This document shows, in pieces, positions 44,173 through 52,608 of a stretch of DNA of 64,000 nt. Where the stretch lies: contig CAYWUI010000002.1 in the NCBI GenBank assembly GCA_964461435.1, forward strand, positions 1 through 64,000, in the 5' to 3' direction. The translations under genes and the position numbers were made by a program. Position 1 is the stretch's first letter, and the number at the start of each line of letters is the position of its first letter. This stretch comes from G020354785 sp964461435. GTDB lineage: Bacteria; Bacteroidota; Bacteroidia; Bacteroidales; UBA10428. Under the pieces are notes generated by a model. The model worked only from the letters and a program-made list of their open reading frames with translations, was not told the origin of the DNA and did not search any database.

Positions 44173-45216
44173 TTATTTTTCTTTTTCACGCAGTTTTTTA
44201 ACCTCGTCTTCCAGGTTATTTATCCTTTTGAGAAGTTCGGGCAGATTTCTGTAAATAGCCACCACTCTTCTTTTCGTATGTATATTGAGTGCAGGAGAGC
44301 CCAAAACAATTTCCCCCTCTTTACTGATATTATTTGTAACACCTGACTGGGCTCCTATTTTTACATCATCAGCAATCTTTAAATGTCCGACAATGCCCGC
44401 CTGTGCAGCTATCATAACATCATTCCCAATTTTAGTTGAGCCTGCAATACCGGACTGTGCTGCAATGACAGTGTTCTCTCCAATTTCAACATTATGTGCC
44501 ACCTGTATCAGATTATCCAGTTTAACTCCTTGCCTGAGAATAGTAGAGCCTATGGTTGCCCTGTCGATGCATGAATTTGCTCCTATCTCAACATTATCCT
44601 CTATAATAACATTACCTATCTGTTGAATCTTTTTATAATTACTGTCTTTTTGCGGGACAAAACCAAAGCCATCACTGCCAATGATAACGCCGGAATGTAT
44701 CACACAGTCAGCACCTATAACACAATCATGATATATGTTAACTCCCGGATTAATGACCGTATTATTATTTATTGTCACATTATCACCAATATAAGCGTGC
44801 GGATAAATCTTGACATTATCACCCAGGATAACGTTATCGCCAACATATACAAAAGCCCCGATATATACGTCTTTGCCTATTTTGGAAGTTTCACTTATTA
44901 CAGCCATATCGTGAATTCCCTTTTTCTGTGGCAATGATTGGACATACATATCCAGAAGGGAGGCAAATGCCTTGTAAGCATCATCAACTCTGATTAAAGT
45001 GCTTTTTACATCCTTATCAATCTTTAAGTTTTTATTTACCAGTACTATAGATGCATTTGTTGTAAAAAGATATTTTTCATATTTCGGATTTGCAAGGAAT
45101 GCCAAAGTTCCTGTTTTCCCCTCTTCAATCCTTGATATATCAGACACTTTTACATCCGGATCTCCAAGTATTTCACCTTTTAAAATTTCTGCTATTGCTT
45201 TTGCTGTAAATTCCAT
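44173..45216 (-). CDS. lpxD: UDP-3-O-(3-hydroxyacyl)glucosamine N-acyltransferase
   Basis: From the ATG at 45216 (MEFTAKAIAEILKGEI) the protein has 347 residues: an N-terminal uridine-binding domain (DISRIEEGKTGTLAFLANPK) and a long hexapeptide beta-helix with GVIIGSDGFGFVPQ and LIQVAHNVEIGENTVIAAQ, where the histidine is catalytic. A short coiled helix ends it (LLKRINNLEDEVKKLREKEK). An ATG 27 bases upstream is in frame but adds residues unlike family N-termini. It is preceded by an HD-domain gene and followed by lpxC/fabZ. Confidence 0.95.
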   Translation of the reverse strand: MEFTAKAIAEILKGEILGDPDVKVSDISRIEEGKTGTLAFLANPKYEKYLFTTNASIVLVNKNLKIDKDVKSTLIRVDDAYKAFASLLDMYVQSLPQKKGIHDMAVISETSKIGKDVYIGAFVYVGDNVILGDNVKIYPHAYIGDNVTINNNTVINPGVNIYHDCVIGADCVIHSGVIIGSDGFGFVPQKDSNYKKIQQIGNVIIEDNVEIGANSCIDRATIGSTILRQGVKLDNLIQVAHNVEIGENTVIAAQSGIAGSTKIGNDVMIAAQAGIVGHLKIADDVKIGAQSGVTNNISKEGEIVLGSPALNIHTKRRVVAIYRNLPELLKRINNLEDEVKKLREKEK

Positions 45217-45332
45217 AAAAAAAGTTTGCGCAAAACTAATCAATATAAAGTTAACTTAATCATAAATATAGAACTTTATTTATGTTAATTAACTTGTTAG
45301 CTTATATTTTATACGTGAAATGCTATTTCAAA

Positions 45333-46598
45333 TTAGTCTCCCATTTTTATATTTTCTGAAATAAAATCAGGATAGCATAAAAAATATTTCTTCACTATTT
45401 TCGATAAAACCGAGACATTAAAAATATCCGAGGCATCGACTATATCTTTGGTTTCTCCCGATTTGTACAATATTTTAATTTTATCATCCAGCTCACTATA
45501 TGCTTTATTAGATATGCTACCTGTGAAAACAATATAATTAACATCTTCAATATCCCACCCGGTAATATTTGCAGCTTGCCTGATTATATCATCAAGATAA
45601 CTCTTTTTAAAAGGTTGTTCCTGGATAATAACTTTCGGAAGCTTCCTGTTAATAACATTCCTGGAAAGAGTTGAGAGTACTTTGTCTGTGTGATTAATCC
45701 ATACCTTTATCGATACAATAATATCATTATCATCTAAATTCACAAAATTGGCGATTATATCATCTCTTTTCAGGTAGAGGTTTTTTTTGGTAATGTTATT
45801 TCTGAAAAAATACCTGAGTCCATTTGCGGCAAATAGTTTTTTATCATTGCAGGCTATATATTTTGCCCTGTGCAGCACTTTTGCCACAAGATTTTCGGCA
45901 GCCAGCACCGTCTTGTGTAAATATACCTGCCAGAACATAAGCCTTCTTGCTATAAGGAAATTTTCTATTGAATATATTCCTTTTGCCTCTACAACAAGGT
46001 TATCATCAACAACGTTCAGCATCTTTATAATCCTGTCAGAACCTATAATTCCTTCGGAAACACCCGTATAAAAACTGTCTCTCTTAAGATAGTCCAGCCT
46101 GTCCATATCCAGCTGGCTCGACACCAGCTGGTGCAGAAATTTTTTATGATAATTATTATTGAATATTCTCAGTGCCAAATCGAGTTTTCCATTAAATTCC
46201 CGGTTTAATTTATCCATTAATATCGTGGATATATCTTCATGATTAAAATTTTCAATAATACTTTGCTCCAGAGCATGTGAAAACGGGCCATGGCCTATGT
46301 CATGCAAAAGAATAGCAATTGTTGCTGCTTCAGCTTCATCGTCAGTTATTTCCAATCCTTTAAGGCGAATGTTTTGAATTGCCATGCCCATCAGGTGAGC
46401 TGCCCCCAGAGCGTGTTGAAAACGCGTATGCATAGCTCCCGGATAAACATAGCTCGTTAATCCCAATTGCCTGATTCTTCTTAACCGCTGAAAAAACGGA
46501 TGTTCAATGATCTCATAAATAAAAGCCGAAGGTATCTTGATAAATCCGTGTACCGGATCGTTAATTATTTTTCTTTTATCGGTGGCTGAAGAATTCAC
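45333..46598 (-). CDS. HD-domain phosphohydrolase, dGTPase-like
   Basis: The 421-residue protein opens with KIINDPVHGFIKIPS, and has HTRFQHALGAAHLMGMAIQN (57-76) and the metal-binding ILLHDIGHGPFSHALE (97-112, HD at 99-100), then the LDMDRLDYLKRDSFYTGVSE motif. This branch is related to dNTP triphosphohydrolases, but its substrate is not established. It is first in the run leading into lpxD-lpxC/fabZ-lpxA (116-base gap), a neighbourhood common in Bacteroidota. No link to lipid A chemistry can be seen in the sequence. Confidence 0.85.
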   Translation of the reverse strand: MNSSATDKRKIINDPVHGFIKIPSAFIYEIIEHPFFQRLRRIRQLGLTSYVYPGAMHTRFQHALGAAHLMGMAIQNIRLKGLEITDDEAEAATIAILLHDIGHGPFSHALEQSIIENFNHEDISTILMDKLNREFNGKLDLALRIFNNNYHKKFLHQLVSSQLDMDRLDYLKRDSFYTGVSEGIIGSDRIIKMLNVVDDNLVVEAKGIYSIENFLIARRLMFWQVYLHKTVLAAENLVAKVLHRAKYIACNDKKLFAANGLRYFFRNNITKKNLYLKRDDIIANFVNLDDNDIIVSIKVWINHTDKVLSTLSRNVINRKLPKVIIQEQPFKKSYLDDIIRQAANITGWDIEDVNYIVFTGSISNKAYSELDDKIKILYKSGETKDIVDASDIFNVSVLSKIVKKYFLCYPDFISENIKMGD

Positions 46599-46738
46599 AA
46601 TTTATTTATAATAATAGTTCAAAATAAAAATTATTGTAAAAATTACAAATTAATTTCAAACATTAAATTATGAACAAGTTATTTTGTCAATTAAACTATT
46701 ATTGTTAGCTTTGCATAGGATTTTTTGATGATTTGATG

Positions 46739-46770
46739 AATAGGGGACACAAGTCCCCTATTTTATTAAA
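46739..46770 (+). promoter_or_regulatory. Hairpin with U-rich tail in the rimP-nusA-infB leader (possible attenuator)
   Basis: AATAGGGGAC (46739-46748) pairs perfectly with GTCCCCTATT (46753-46762) over the 4-base loop ACAA and is followed by TTATTAAA. The hairpin ends 18 bases before the rimP start at 46781. Its shape is that of a weak intrinsic terminator, suggesting attenuation of an operon that encodes the termination factor NusA. The arms also resemble the dispersed GGGACAGCGCCC palindromes, so a mobile-repeat origin is an alternative. Confidence 0.6.
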
Positions 46771-46780
46771 GTTTATTCAG

Positions 46781-47248
46781 ATGATAGCTGAAGAACATAT
46801 TAAAAGCATAATTGATCGGGAAACACGGAAAATGAATTTATTTCTTGTTGATATGAAAATAAGTTCCTCAGCTGTGATAAATGTGTTCGTTGACAGTATA
46901 AGGGGAGTAACCATTAAGGAGTGTGCATTATTAAGCGCCGTGATTAAAGAAAAATTAAAAAAGTATATTGGTAATTATGCTTTGGAAGTTTCTTCACCCG
47001 GACTGGACAGACCTTTGCTATTAACTGAACAGTATGAAAAAAACCTGGGAAGAAGACTGGACATAGTTACAAAAGACGGCCGGAAAAAAACAGGCAGACT
47101 TATAAATGTGCTTAAAAAAGGTATTGAAATTGAATCGGAAGTACTGGAAAAAAATAAGTCCGGCAAGGGGAAAAAGCACGTAATAAAAAAATTTGCTGTT
47201 GATTTTGCTGAAATAAAATCAGCTAAAGTTGTAGTATCATTTAATTAA
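46781..47248 (+). CDS. rimP: Ribosome maturation factor RimP
   Basis: The 155-residue protein from the ATG at 46781 (MIAEEHIKSIIDRETRKMNL) has LFLVDMKISSSAVINVFVDS and ALEVSSPGLDRPLL, the most conserved RimP motif, and an Sm-like C-terminal half. It assists 30S subunit maturation. An in-frame ATG at 46733 would translate the leader hairpin and is unlikely. It heads rimP-nusA-infB, a near-universal order, with nusA 12 bases later. Confidence 0.93.
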   Translation: MIAEEHIKSIIDRETRKMNLFLVDMKISSSAVINVFVDSIRGVTIKECALLSAVIKEKLKKYIGNYALEVSSPGLDRPLLLTEQYEKNLGRRLDIVTKDGRKKTGRLINVLKKGIEIESEVLEKNKSGKGKKHVIKKFAVDFAEIKSAKVVVSFN

Positions 47249-47260
47249 ATTGTTAAAAAA

Positions 47261-48496
47261 ATGGAAAATATTGATCTTATCGACACCTTTTCGGAATTCA
47301 AGGAGCTTAAGAGTATTGACAGGGCTACCATGATGAGTGTGCTTGAAGATGTTTTCAGAAGTATGCTTATGAAAATGTATGGAACAGCGGACAATTTTGA
47401 TATCATTATCAATATTGACAAGGGAGATTTTGAGATATGGAGGAACAGGGAAGTTGTCGATAATGATAAAGTTGAAGATCCCAACCTGCAGATTCCATTA
47501 TCGCAGGCAAAGAAAATTGACAGTGATTACGAGATTGGCGAAGACGTTACAGATGAAGTAAAGTTGGCCAGTTTCGGCAGAAGAGCAATATTAGCACTCA
47601 GACAGAATCTTACATCCCGCATCCTGGACCTTGAAAAGAATAATGTTTATGAAAAATACAGGAATAAAATAGGAGATATTGTTACCGGTGAAGTTTACCA
47701 GGTCTGGAAAAAGGAAATCCTGGTCCTTGATGAAGAAGGAAATGAACTTATAATTCCGAAAACTGAACAGATACCTTCTGATTACTTCAGAAAAGGTGAT
47801 ACAATCAGGGCAGTTGTTATAAAGGTTGAAATGAATAACAGTCCTCTGATTATCCTTTCAAGAACCTCACCTGTCTTTCTCGAAAGGCTTTTTGAACTCG
47901 AAGTTCCTGAAATATTTGACGGACTTATCACCATAAAAAAGATTGTGCGTATACCGGGCGAAAGGGCAAAAGTTGCTGTCGAATCATACGATGAAAGAAT
48001 TGATCCTGTAGGCGCTTGTGTCGGAATGAAAGGTTCCAGAATACATGGTATTGTGAGAGAATTGAAGAATGAAAACATTGATGTAATAAACTTTACTACA
48101 AACATTCAGTTATATATAACCAGGGCTCTGAGTCCTGCCAAAATATCCTCAATAAAAATTGATAATGAGAAAAAGCGTGCCGAAGTGTACCTGAAACCTA
48201 ATGAAGTATCTCTTGCAATAGGGAAAGGAGGCCTGAACATTAAACTTGCCAGTCAGCTTACAGGCTTTGAAATTGATGTTTACAGGGAAACTGAAATAGA
48301 AGATGAAGAAGATGTCAATATAGAAGAATTTGCAGATGAGATTGAGGATTGGATTATTGATGAATTAAAAGCAATAGGCTGTGATACGGCTAAAAGCGTG
48401 CTTGATTTAAGTATCGAGGATCTGGTGAAAAGGACAGATCTTGAAGAAGAGACAATTAAAGAAGTCATTAACATTTTAAAGGCTGAATTCGAATAA
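47261..48496 (+). CDS. nusA: Transcription termination/antitermination factor NusA
   Basis: The 411-residue protein has the NusA N-terminal RNA-polymerase-binding domain (residues 1-~125), an S1 domain (KIGDIVTGEVYQVWKKEI), and tandem KH domains with AVESYDERIDPVGACVGMKG and EVSLAIGKGGLNIKLASQL. A short C-terminal helix-hairpin-like tail follows (ELKAIGCDTAKSVLDLSIED). It modulates pausing, termination and antitermination. It is the middle gene of rimP-nusA-infB. Confidence 0.96.
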   Translation: MENIDLIDTFSEFKELKSIDRATMMSVLEDVFRSMLMKMYGTADNFDIIINIDKGDFEIWRNREVVDNDKVEDPNLQIPLSQAKKIDSDYEIGEDVTDEVKLASFGRRAILALRQNLTSRILDLEKNNVYEKYRNKIGDIVTGEVYQVWKKEILVLDEEGNELIIPKTEQIPSDYFRKGDTIRAVVIKVEMNNSPLIILSRTSPVFLERLFELEVPEIFDGLITIKKIVRIPGERAKVAVESYDERIDPVGACVGMKGSRIHGIVRELKNENIDVINFTTNIQLYITRALSPAKISSIKIDNEKKRAEVYLKPNEVSLAIGKGGLNIKLASQLTGFEIDVYRETEIEDEEDVNIEEFADEIEDWIIDELKAIGCDTAKSVLDLSIEDLVKRTDLEEETIKEVINILKAEFE

Positions 48497-48569
48497 ATTG
48501 CTATAATAGCTATATTTTCTGCGAATTTCTTAACTTGCAGCTTCAAATATGTACTTATTTTAACTAAGT

Positions 48570-51536
48570 ATGACTGAGATCAAAACAACAAGACTTAGTA
48601 AAATAGCCAGAGAATTTAATGTGGGAATTGCAACAATAGTTGAATTTCTGCATAATAAAGGGGTTAAAATTCAATCTGACCCTAACACTAAAGTTACGCC
48701 CGAGCAGTATGAAATGTTATTAAAGGAATACAGTTCTGATCTGGATGTAAAAAAAGAATCTGAAAGAGTTACCCTCAAACATCTTAGAGAAAAGCAGGAG
48801 TCAATATCAATTAATGACATACGTGAGGAAATGGACAAAGAAACACAGGAAGAAATGGACGAACTTTTTGTTAAGGATACAAGCTCTTCACCAACAGCAT
48901 TTGAAACGGAAACTGAAAAATTAATAGAAAAAGGGCAGAATATAAATATTAATATAGTTGGGAAAATTGATGTTGATAAACAGGCCAGGCAAAAGATACC
49001 GGCCACGGATAAAGAAAAGGAAGAAGACCTGTCTAAATATGAAGAGAAAAAAACGCCAAAACCTTCTGAAAAGATTAAAACAACCCAACCTGCCGCAGCC
49101 GACACTGATAAAGAAAGCAAAGGCCGCATACCAAAACCCGATAAAACTATTGAGGAAATATTGGTCAGACCGGAGAAAAGAGAGGTCGAATTCAAAGTCC
49201 TGGGGAAAATTGATCTCGAATCCATGAATCAGAGAACAAGACCCCCCAAGAAGACAAAAGAACAAAAAGAGGAAGAACGTAAAGCGAGGCTTGCAGAAAA
49301 ACAATCTGCGGCCATGAAATCCAGGGCCAGAGAAGAAACAGGGGAAAAAGTCACGGAACCTGAAGGAGGATATAAGAATAAGAAAGAAGTATCATGGAAA
49401 GAGAAAGAACCTGAAGACACTTCATCTTATGAAGTAGATCTCACTTTTAAAGAAAACGGTTCTTTTCATGGTAACGAGTCCATGATATTGGAGAGAAGGA
49501 AGAAAAGAAAGAGGATAAAGAAGGAAAAAGAGCCCATCATATTTGAAAAAGATAAAGAAGGCAGGCAGATTGAGGAATTGCAGAAAGGTAAACAAAAGAA
49601 AAAGAAAAAGAAGATTACATTTAAACATGAAATTAGTGAAGAAGATATTCAAAGACAGATAAAGGATACTCTTGCACGGCTCACAACCAAAGGAAAATCA
49701 AAGGGTTCAAAATACCGTCGCGAAAAAAGGGAAGCCATTAGCCAAAAGATACAGGAGAAAATAGAAATGCAGGAGCAGCAAAAAAATGTGCTTAAAGTAA
49801 CGGAATTTGTCACTGTAAATGAACTGGCAAAAATGATGAATGTTCCTGTAAACAATGTTATTTCTTCATGTATGAGCCTTGGTCTGTTTGTTTCAATAAA
49901 TCAGAGACTTGACGCTGAAACAATGGCTCTGGTTGCTGATGAGTTTAATTATAAATTCGAATTTACTACTATCGACATACAGGAAACAATAAATGTTGAA
50001 GAGGAGGACAAAAAAGAAGATCTGTTGCCACGACCGCCTATCGTAACTGTAATGGGACACGTCGACCACGGAAAAACCAAGCTCCTTGATTACATAAGAA
50101 AAACAAATGTTATAGGTGGTGAAGCAGGAGGTATTACACAACATATTGGAGCGTATAGTGTAGTACTCAACGACAGCAGGCAAATAACCTTCCTTGACAC
50201 ACCGGGACATGAGGCATTCACGGCTATGCGTGCACGAGGTGCACAAATAACCGACGTTGCTATTATTGTTATAGCAGCAGATGATGGCGTTATGCCACAA
50301 ACAGTAGAGGCTATAAATCATGCCCAGGCTGCAGGCGTACCAATGATATTTGCAATAAACAAGATAGATAAACCTACAGCCAATGCTGAAAAAATTAAGG
50401 AAGAGCTGGCCAATATGAAAATTCTGGTCGAAGAATGGGGAGGAAAATACCAGTCACAGGAGATATCAGCAAAAAGCGGTATTAACATCGACGAATTACT
50501 TGATAAAGTCCTACTCGAGGCAGAAATGCTTGAACTGGTCGCAAATCCCGATAAAAGAGCTGCCGGTACAGTTATCGAATCATCCCTTGACAAAGGCAGG
50601 GGCTACATTGCCACCGTCCTTGTGCAGGGAGGAACATTGAGAGTTGGTGATATAGTGCTTGCCGGCATCCATTCCGGAAAAGTTAAATCAATGTACAACG
50701 AACGGGGTAAACAAATACGTGAAGCCGGACCATCAATGCCGACCCTGATTCTCGGTCTCAACGGGGCGCCCCAGGCAGGAGACAAATTTAATGTTATGAA
50801 AAGTGAAAGAGAAGTAAAAGAAATTGCCAGTAAGAGGGAACAGTTAATGAGAGAACAGGAACTGAGAACACAAAAACATATTACTCTTGATGAAATTGGC
50901 AGAAGAATAGCTATAGGCAACTTTCAGGAACTTAATATAATTGTTAAGGGAGATGTGGACGGTTCAGTTGAAGCACTTTCTGATTCATTAATAAAGCTGT
51001 CAACTGAAGAAATACAGGTTAATATCATTCATAAGGCTGTAGGACAGATTTCAGAAGGAGATATTCTTCTGGCTGCGGCCTCAAATGCAATAATTGTAGG
51101 ATTCCAGGTTCGCCCTTCAATGCAGGCCCGTAAACTGGCTGAAAAAGAAGAAATTGATGTACGCTTATATTCAATTATCTACGATGCCATAAATGAAATT
51201 AAAGCCGCTATGGAAGGTATGTTGTCTCCCGAAATAAAAGAAGAAATTGTTGCTACACTTGAAATAAAAGAAATTTTTAAGATTTCAAAGCTCGGCACAA
51301 TAGCAGGTTGTATTGTTAAGGAAGGGAAAATAAAAAGAGAGACCAGGGTGCGGGTCATAAGGGAGGGCATTGTAGTTTACACTGGCGAACTAGGCTCATT
51401 ACGCCGGTTTAAGGAAGATGTTAAAGAAGTAGCAGGCGGACTCGAATGTGGCCTTAATATTAAAAATTACAATGATATTAAAGTTGGTGATATAATTGAA
51501 GGTTATGATATAACTGAAATAAAGAAAAAATTATAA
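48570..51536 (+). CDS. infB: Translation initiation factor IF-2
   Basis: The 988-residue GTPase has an IF2_N module at the start (TRLSKIAREFNVGIATIVEF), a long, highly charged low-complexity linker (about residues 60-400), a second IF2_N-like module (VTVNELAKMMNVPVNNVIS), then the G domain with GHVDHGKT at 496-503, DTPGHEAF and NKIDK, followed by domains II-IV. It brings initiator tRNA to the 30S subunit. It follows nusA by 73 bases. The lysine/glutamate-rich linker is normal for Bacteroidota IF-2. Confidence 0.97.
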   Translation: MTEIKTTRLSKIAREFNVGIATIVEFLHNKGVKIQSDPNTKVTPEQYEMLLKEYSSDLDVKKESERVTLKHLREKQESISINDIREEMDKETQEEMDELFVKDTSSSPTAFETETEKLIEKGQNININIVGKIDVDKQARQKIPATDKEKEEDLSKYEEKKTPKPSEKIKTTQPAAADTDKESKGRIPKPDKTIEEILVRPEKREVEFKVLGKIDLESMNQRTRPPKKTKEQKEEERKARLAEKQSAAMKSRAREETGEKVTEPEGGYKNKKEVSWKEKEPEDTSSYEVDLTFKENGSFHGNESMILERRKKRKRIKKEKEPIIFEKDKEGRQIEELQKGKQKKKKKKITFKHEISEEDIQRQIKDTLARLTTKGKSKGSKYRREKREAISQKIQEKIEMQEQQKNVLKVTEFVTVNELAKMMNVPVNNVISSCMSLGLFVSINQRLDAETMALVADEFNYKFEFTTIDIQETINVEEEDKKEDLLPRPPIVTVMGHVDHGKTKLLDYIRKTNVIGGEAGGITQHIGAYSVVLNDSRQITFLDTPGHEAFTAMRARGAQITDVAIIVIAADDGVMPQTVEAINHAQAAGVPMIFAINKIDKPTANAEKIKEELANMKILVEEWGGKYQSQEISAKSGINIDELLDKVLLEAEMLELVANPDKRAAGTVIESSLDKGRGYIATVLVQGGTLRVGDIVLAGIHSGKVKSMYNERGKQIREAGPSMPTLILGLNGAPQAGDKFNVMKSEREVKEIASKREQLMREQELRTQKHITLDEIGRRIAIGNFQELNIIVKGDVDGSVEALSDSLIKLSTEEIQVNIIHKAVGQISEGDILLAAASNAIIVGFQVRPSMQARKLAEKEEIDVRLYSIIYDAINEIKAAMEGMLSPEIKEEIVATLEIKEIFKISKLGTIAGCIVKEGKIKRETRVRVIREGIVVYTGELGSLRRFKEDVKEVAGGLECGLNIKNYNDIKVGDIIEGYDITEIKKKL

Positions 51537-51620
51537 CACCCTCATTTAAATATAAATCCATTCTCTTCACTGTGTTTACAACACCGGGTTTCCCCTGATA
51601 TTCCTTTAAAAACTATTAAG

Positions 51621-52547
51621 ATGGAATCTAAGCAGGAACTTTCAGAAATGATCAAGTCTGAAGCGACAAGGCTTGGCTTTGATGCCTGTGGTATTGCAAG
51701 AGCAGAATACCTGCAAGAAGAGGCAAAGCATCTTAAAAGCTGGCTGAACAACAAGATGCATGGTAACATGAAATATATGGAGGACTACTATGACAAAAGA
51801 GTTGATCCGGCAAAGCTTGTAAAAGGTGCAACATCTGTTGTTACCGTTCTGTTGAATTATTATACAAACAAGGTTCAGAAAGACAGAAATGCGCCTGTCA
51901 TTTCAAAATATGCCTATGGAAAAGACTATCACTCCATTATGAAAAAAAAGTTATATCAATTATTTGATTTTATTAAAAGCAAAACAAAAAACGTTACCGG
52001 CAGGATTTTTGTCGATTCTGCACCTGTCCTTGAACGTATATGGGCTGCTAAAGCAGGACTGGGATGGATAGGAAAAAATACAAACCTCATCTCACCTGAG
52101 CATGGGTCATTTGTTTTTATAGGTGTCCTTATTACTGACCTTGAGCTTCACTATGATAAGAAGATAAATGAAATGTGCGGAGATTGTGACAGGTGCATTT
52201 CTGCTTGTCCCACCGGAGCGATCATAAAGTCGAAAGTTATTGATGCCCGAAACTGCATTTCTTACCTGACCGTTGAATATAAAGGTCCCATGCCAGGAAA
52301 TTTCAAGGGTAAATTTAATAACCAGGTATTTGGATGCGATATCTGTCAGATGGTCTGCCCATGGAACGCTAATACAGGAAATCATAAAACAAGTGAACTG
52401 GAACCACTACCGGAATTATTGGAAATGAAAAAAAACGACTGGTATAATCTGAGTAAAGAACATTACAAAAAAATATTTGGAAACTCCGTTATGGAAAGAA
52501 CCGGATTTTCAGGACTAAAAAGGAATATTGAGTTTATCGGGACATAA
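51621..52547 (+). CDS. queG: Epoxyqueuosine reductase
   Basis: The 308-residue protein has the cobalamin-binding N-terminal half (KYAYGKDYHSIMKKKLYQLF, VDSAPVLERIWAAKAGLGWI, GKNTNLISPEHGSFVFIGVL) and two 4Fe-4S clusters (CGDCDRCISACPTGAI and FGCDICQMVCPWN). It reduces epoxyqueuosine to queuosine in tRNA, the last step of the pathway. It lacks the C-terminal HEAT-repeat extension of some QueG proteins, as is usual for this length. It stands 84 bases after infB on the same strand. Confidence 0.95.
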   Translation: MESKQELSEMIKSEATRLGFDACGIARAEYLQEEAKHLKSWLNNKMHGNMKYMEDYYDKRVDPAKLVKGATSVVTVLLNYYTNKVQKDRNAPVISKYAYGKDYHSIMKKKLYQLFDFIKSKTKNVTGRIFVDSAPVLERIWAAKAGLGWIGKNTNLISPEHGSFVFIGVLITDLELHYDKKINEMCGDCDRCISACPTGAIIKSKVIDARNCISYLTVEYKGPMPGNFKGKFNNQVFGCDICQMVCPWNANTGNHKTSELEPLPELLEMKKNDWYNLSKEHYKKIFGNSVMERTGFSGLKRNIEFIGT

Positions 52548-52608
52548 CTTGTTTTTTTATAATATTTTTTTTTCGTATCTTAAAATCTAAATAAAAATAA
52601 AATTGGGA

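Noticed and set aside
46733..46780. RimP starting at 46733
   Set aside because: It would translate the leader hairpin; the ATG at 46781 fits the family N-terminus.
52107..52385. 92-codon minus-strand frame inside queG
   Set aside because: Shadow of the iron-sulfur region of QueG; no promoter, start signal or family.
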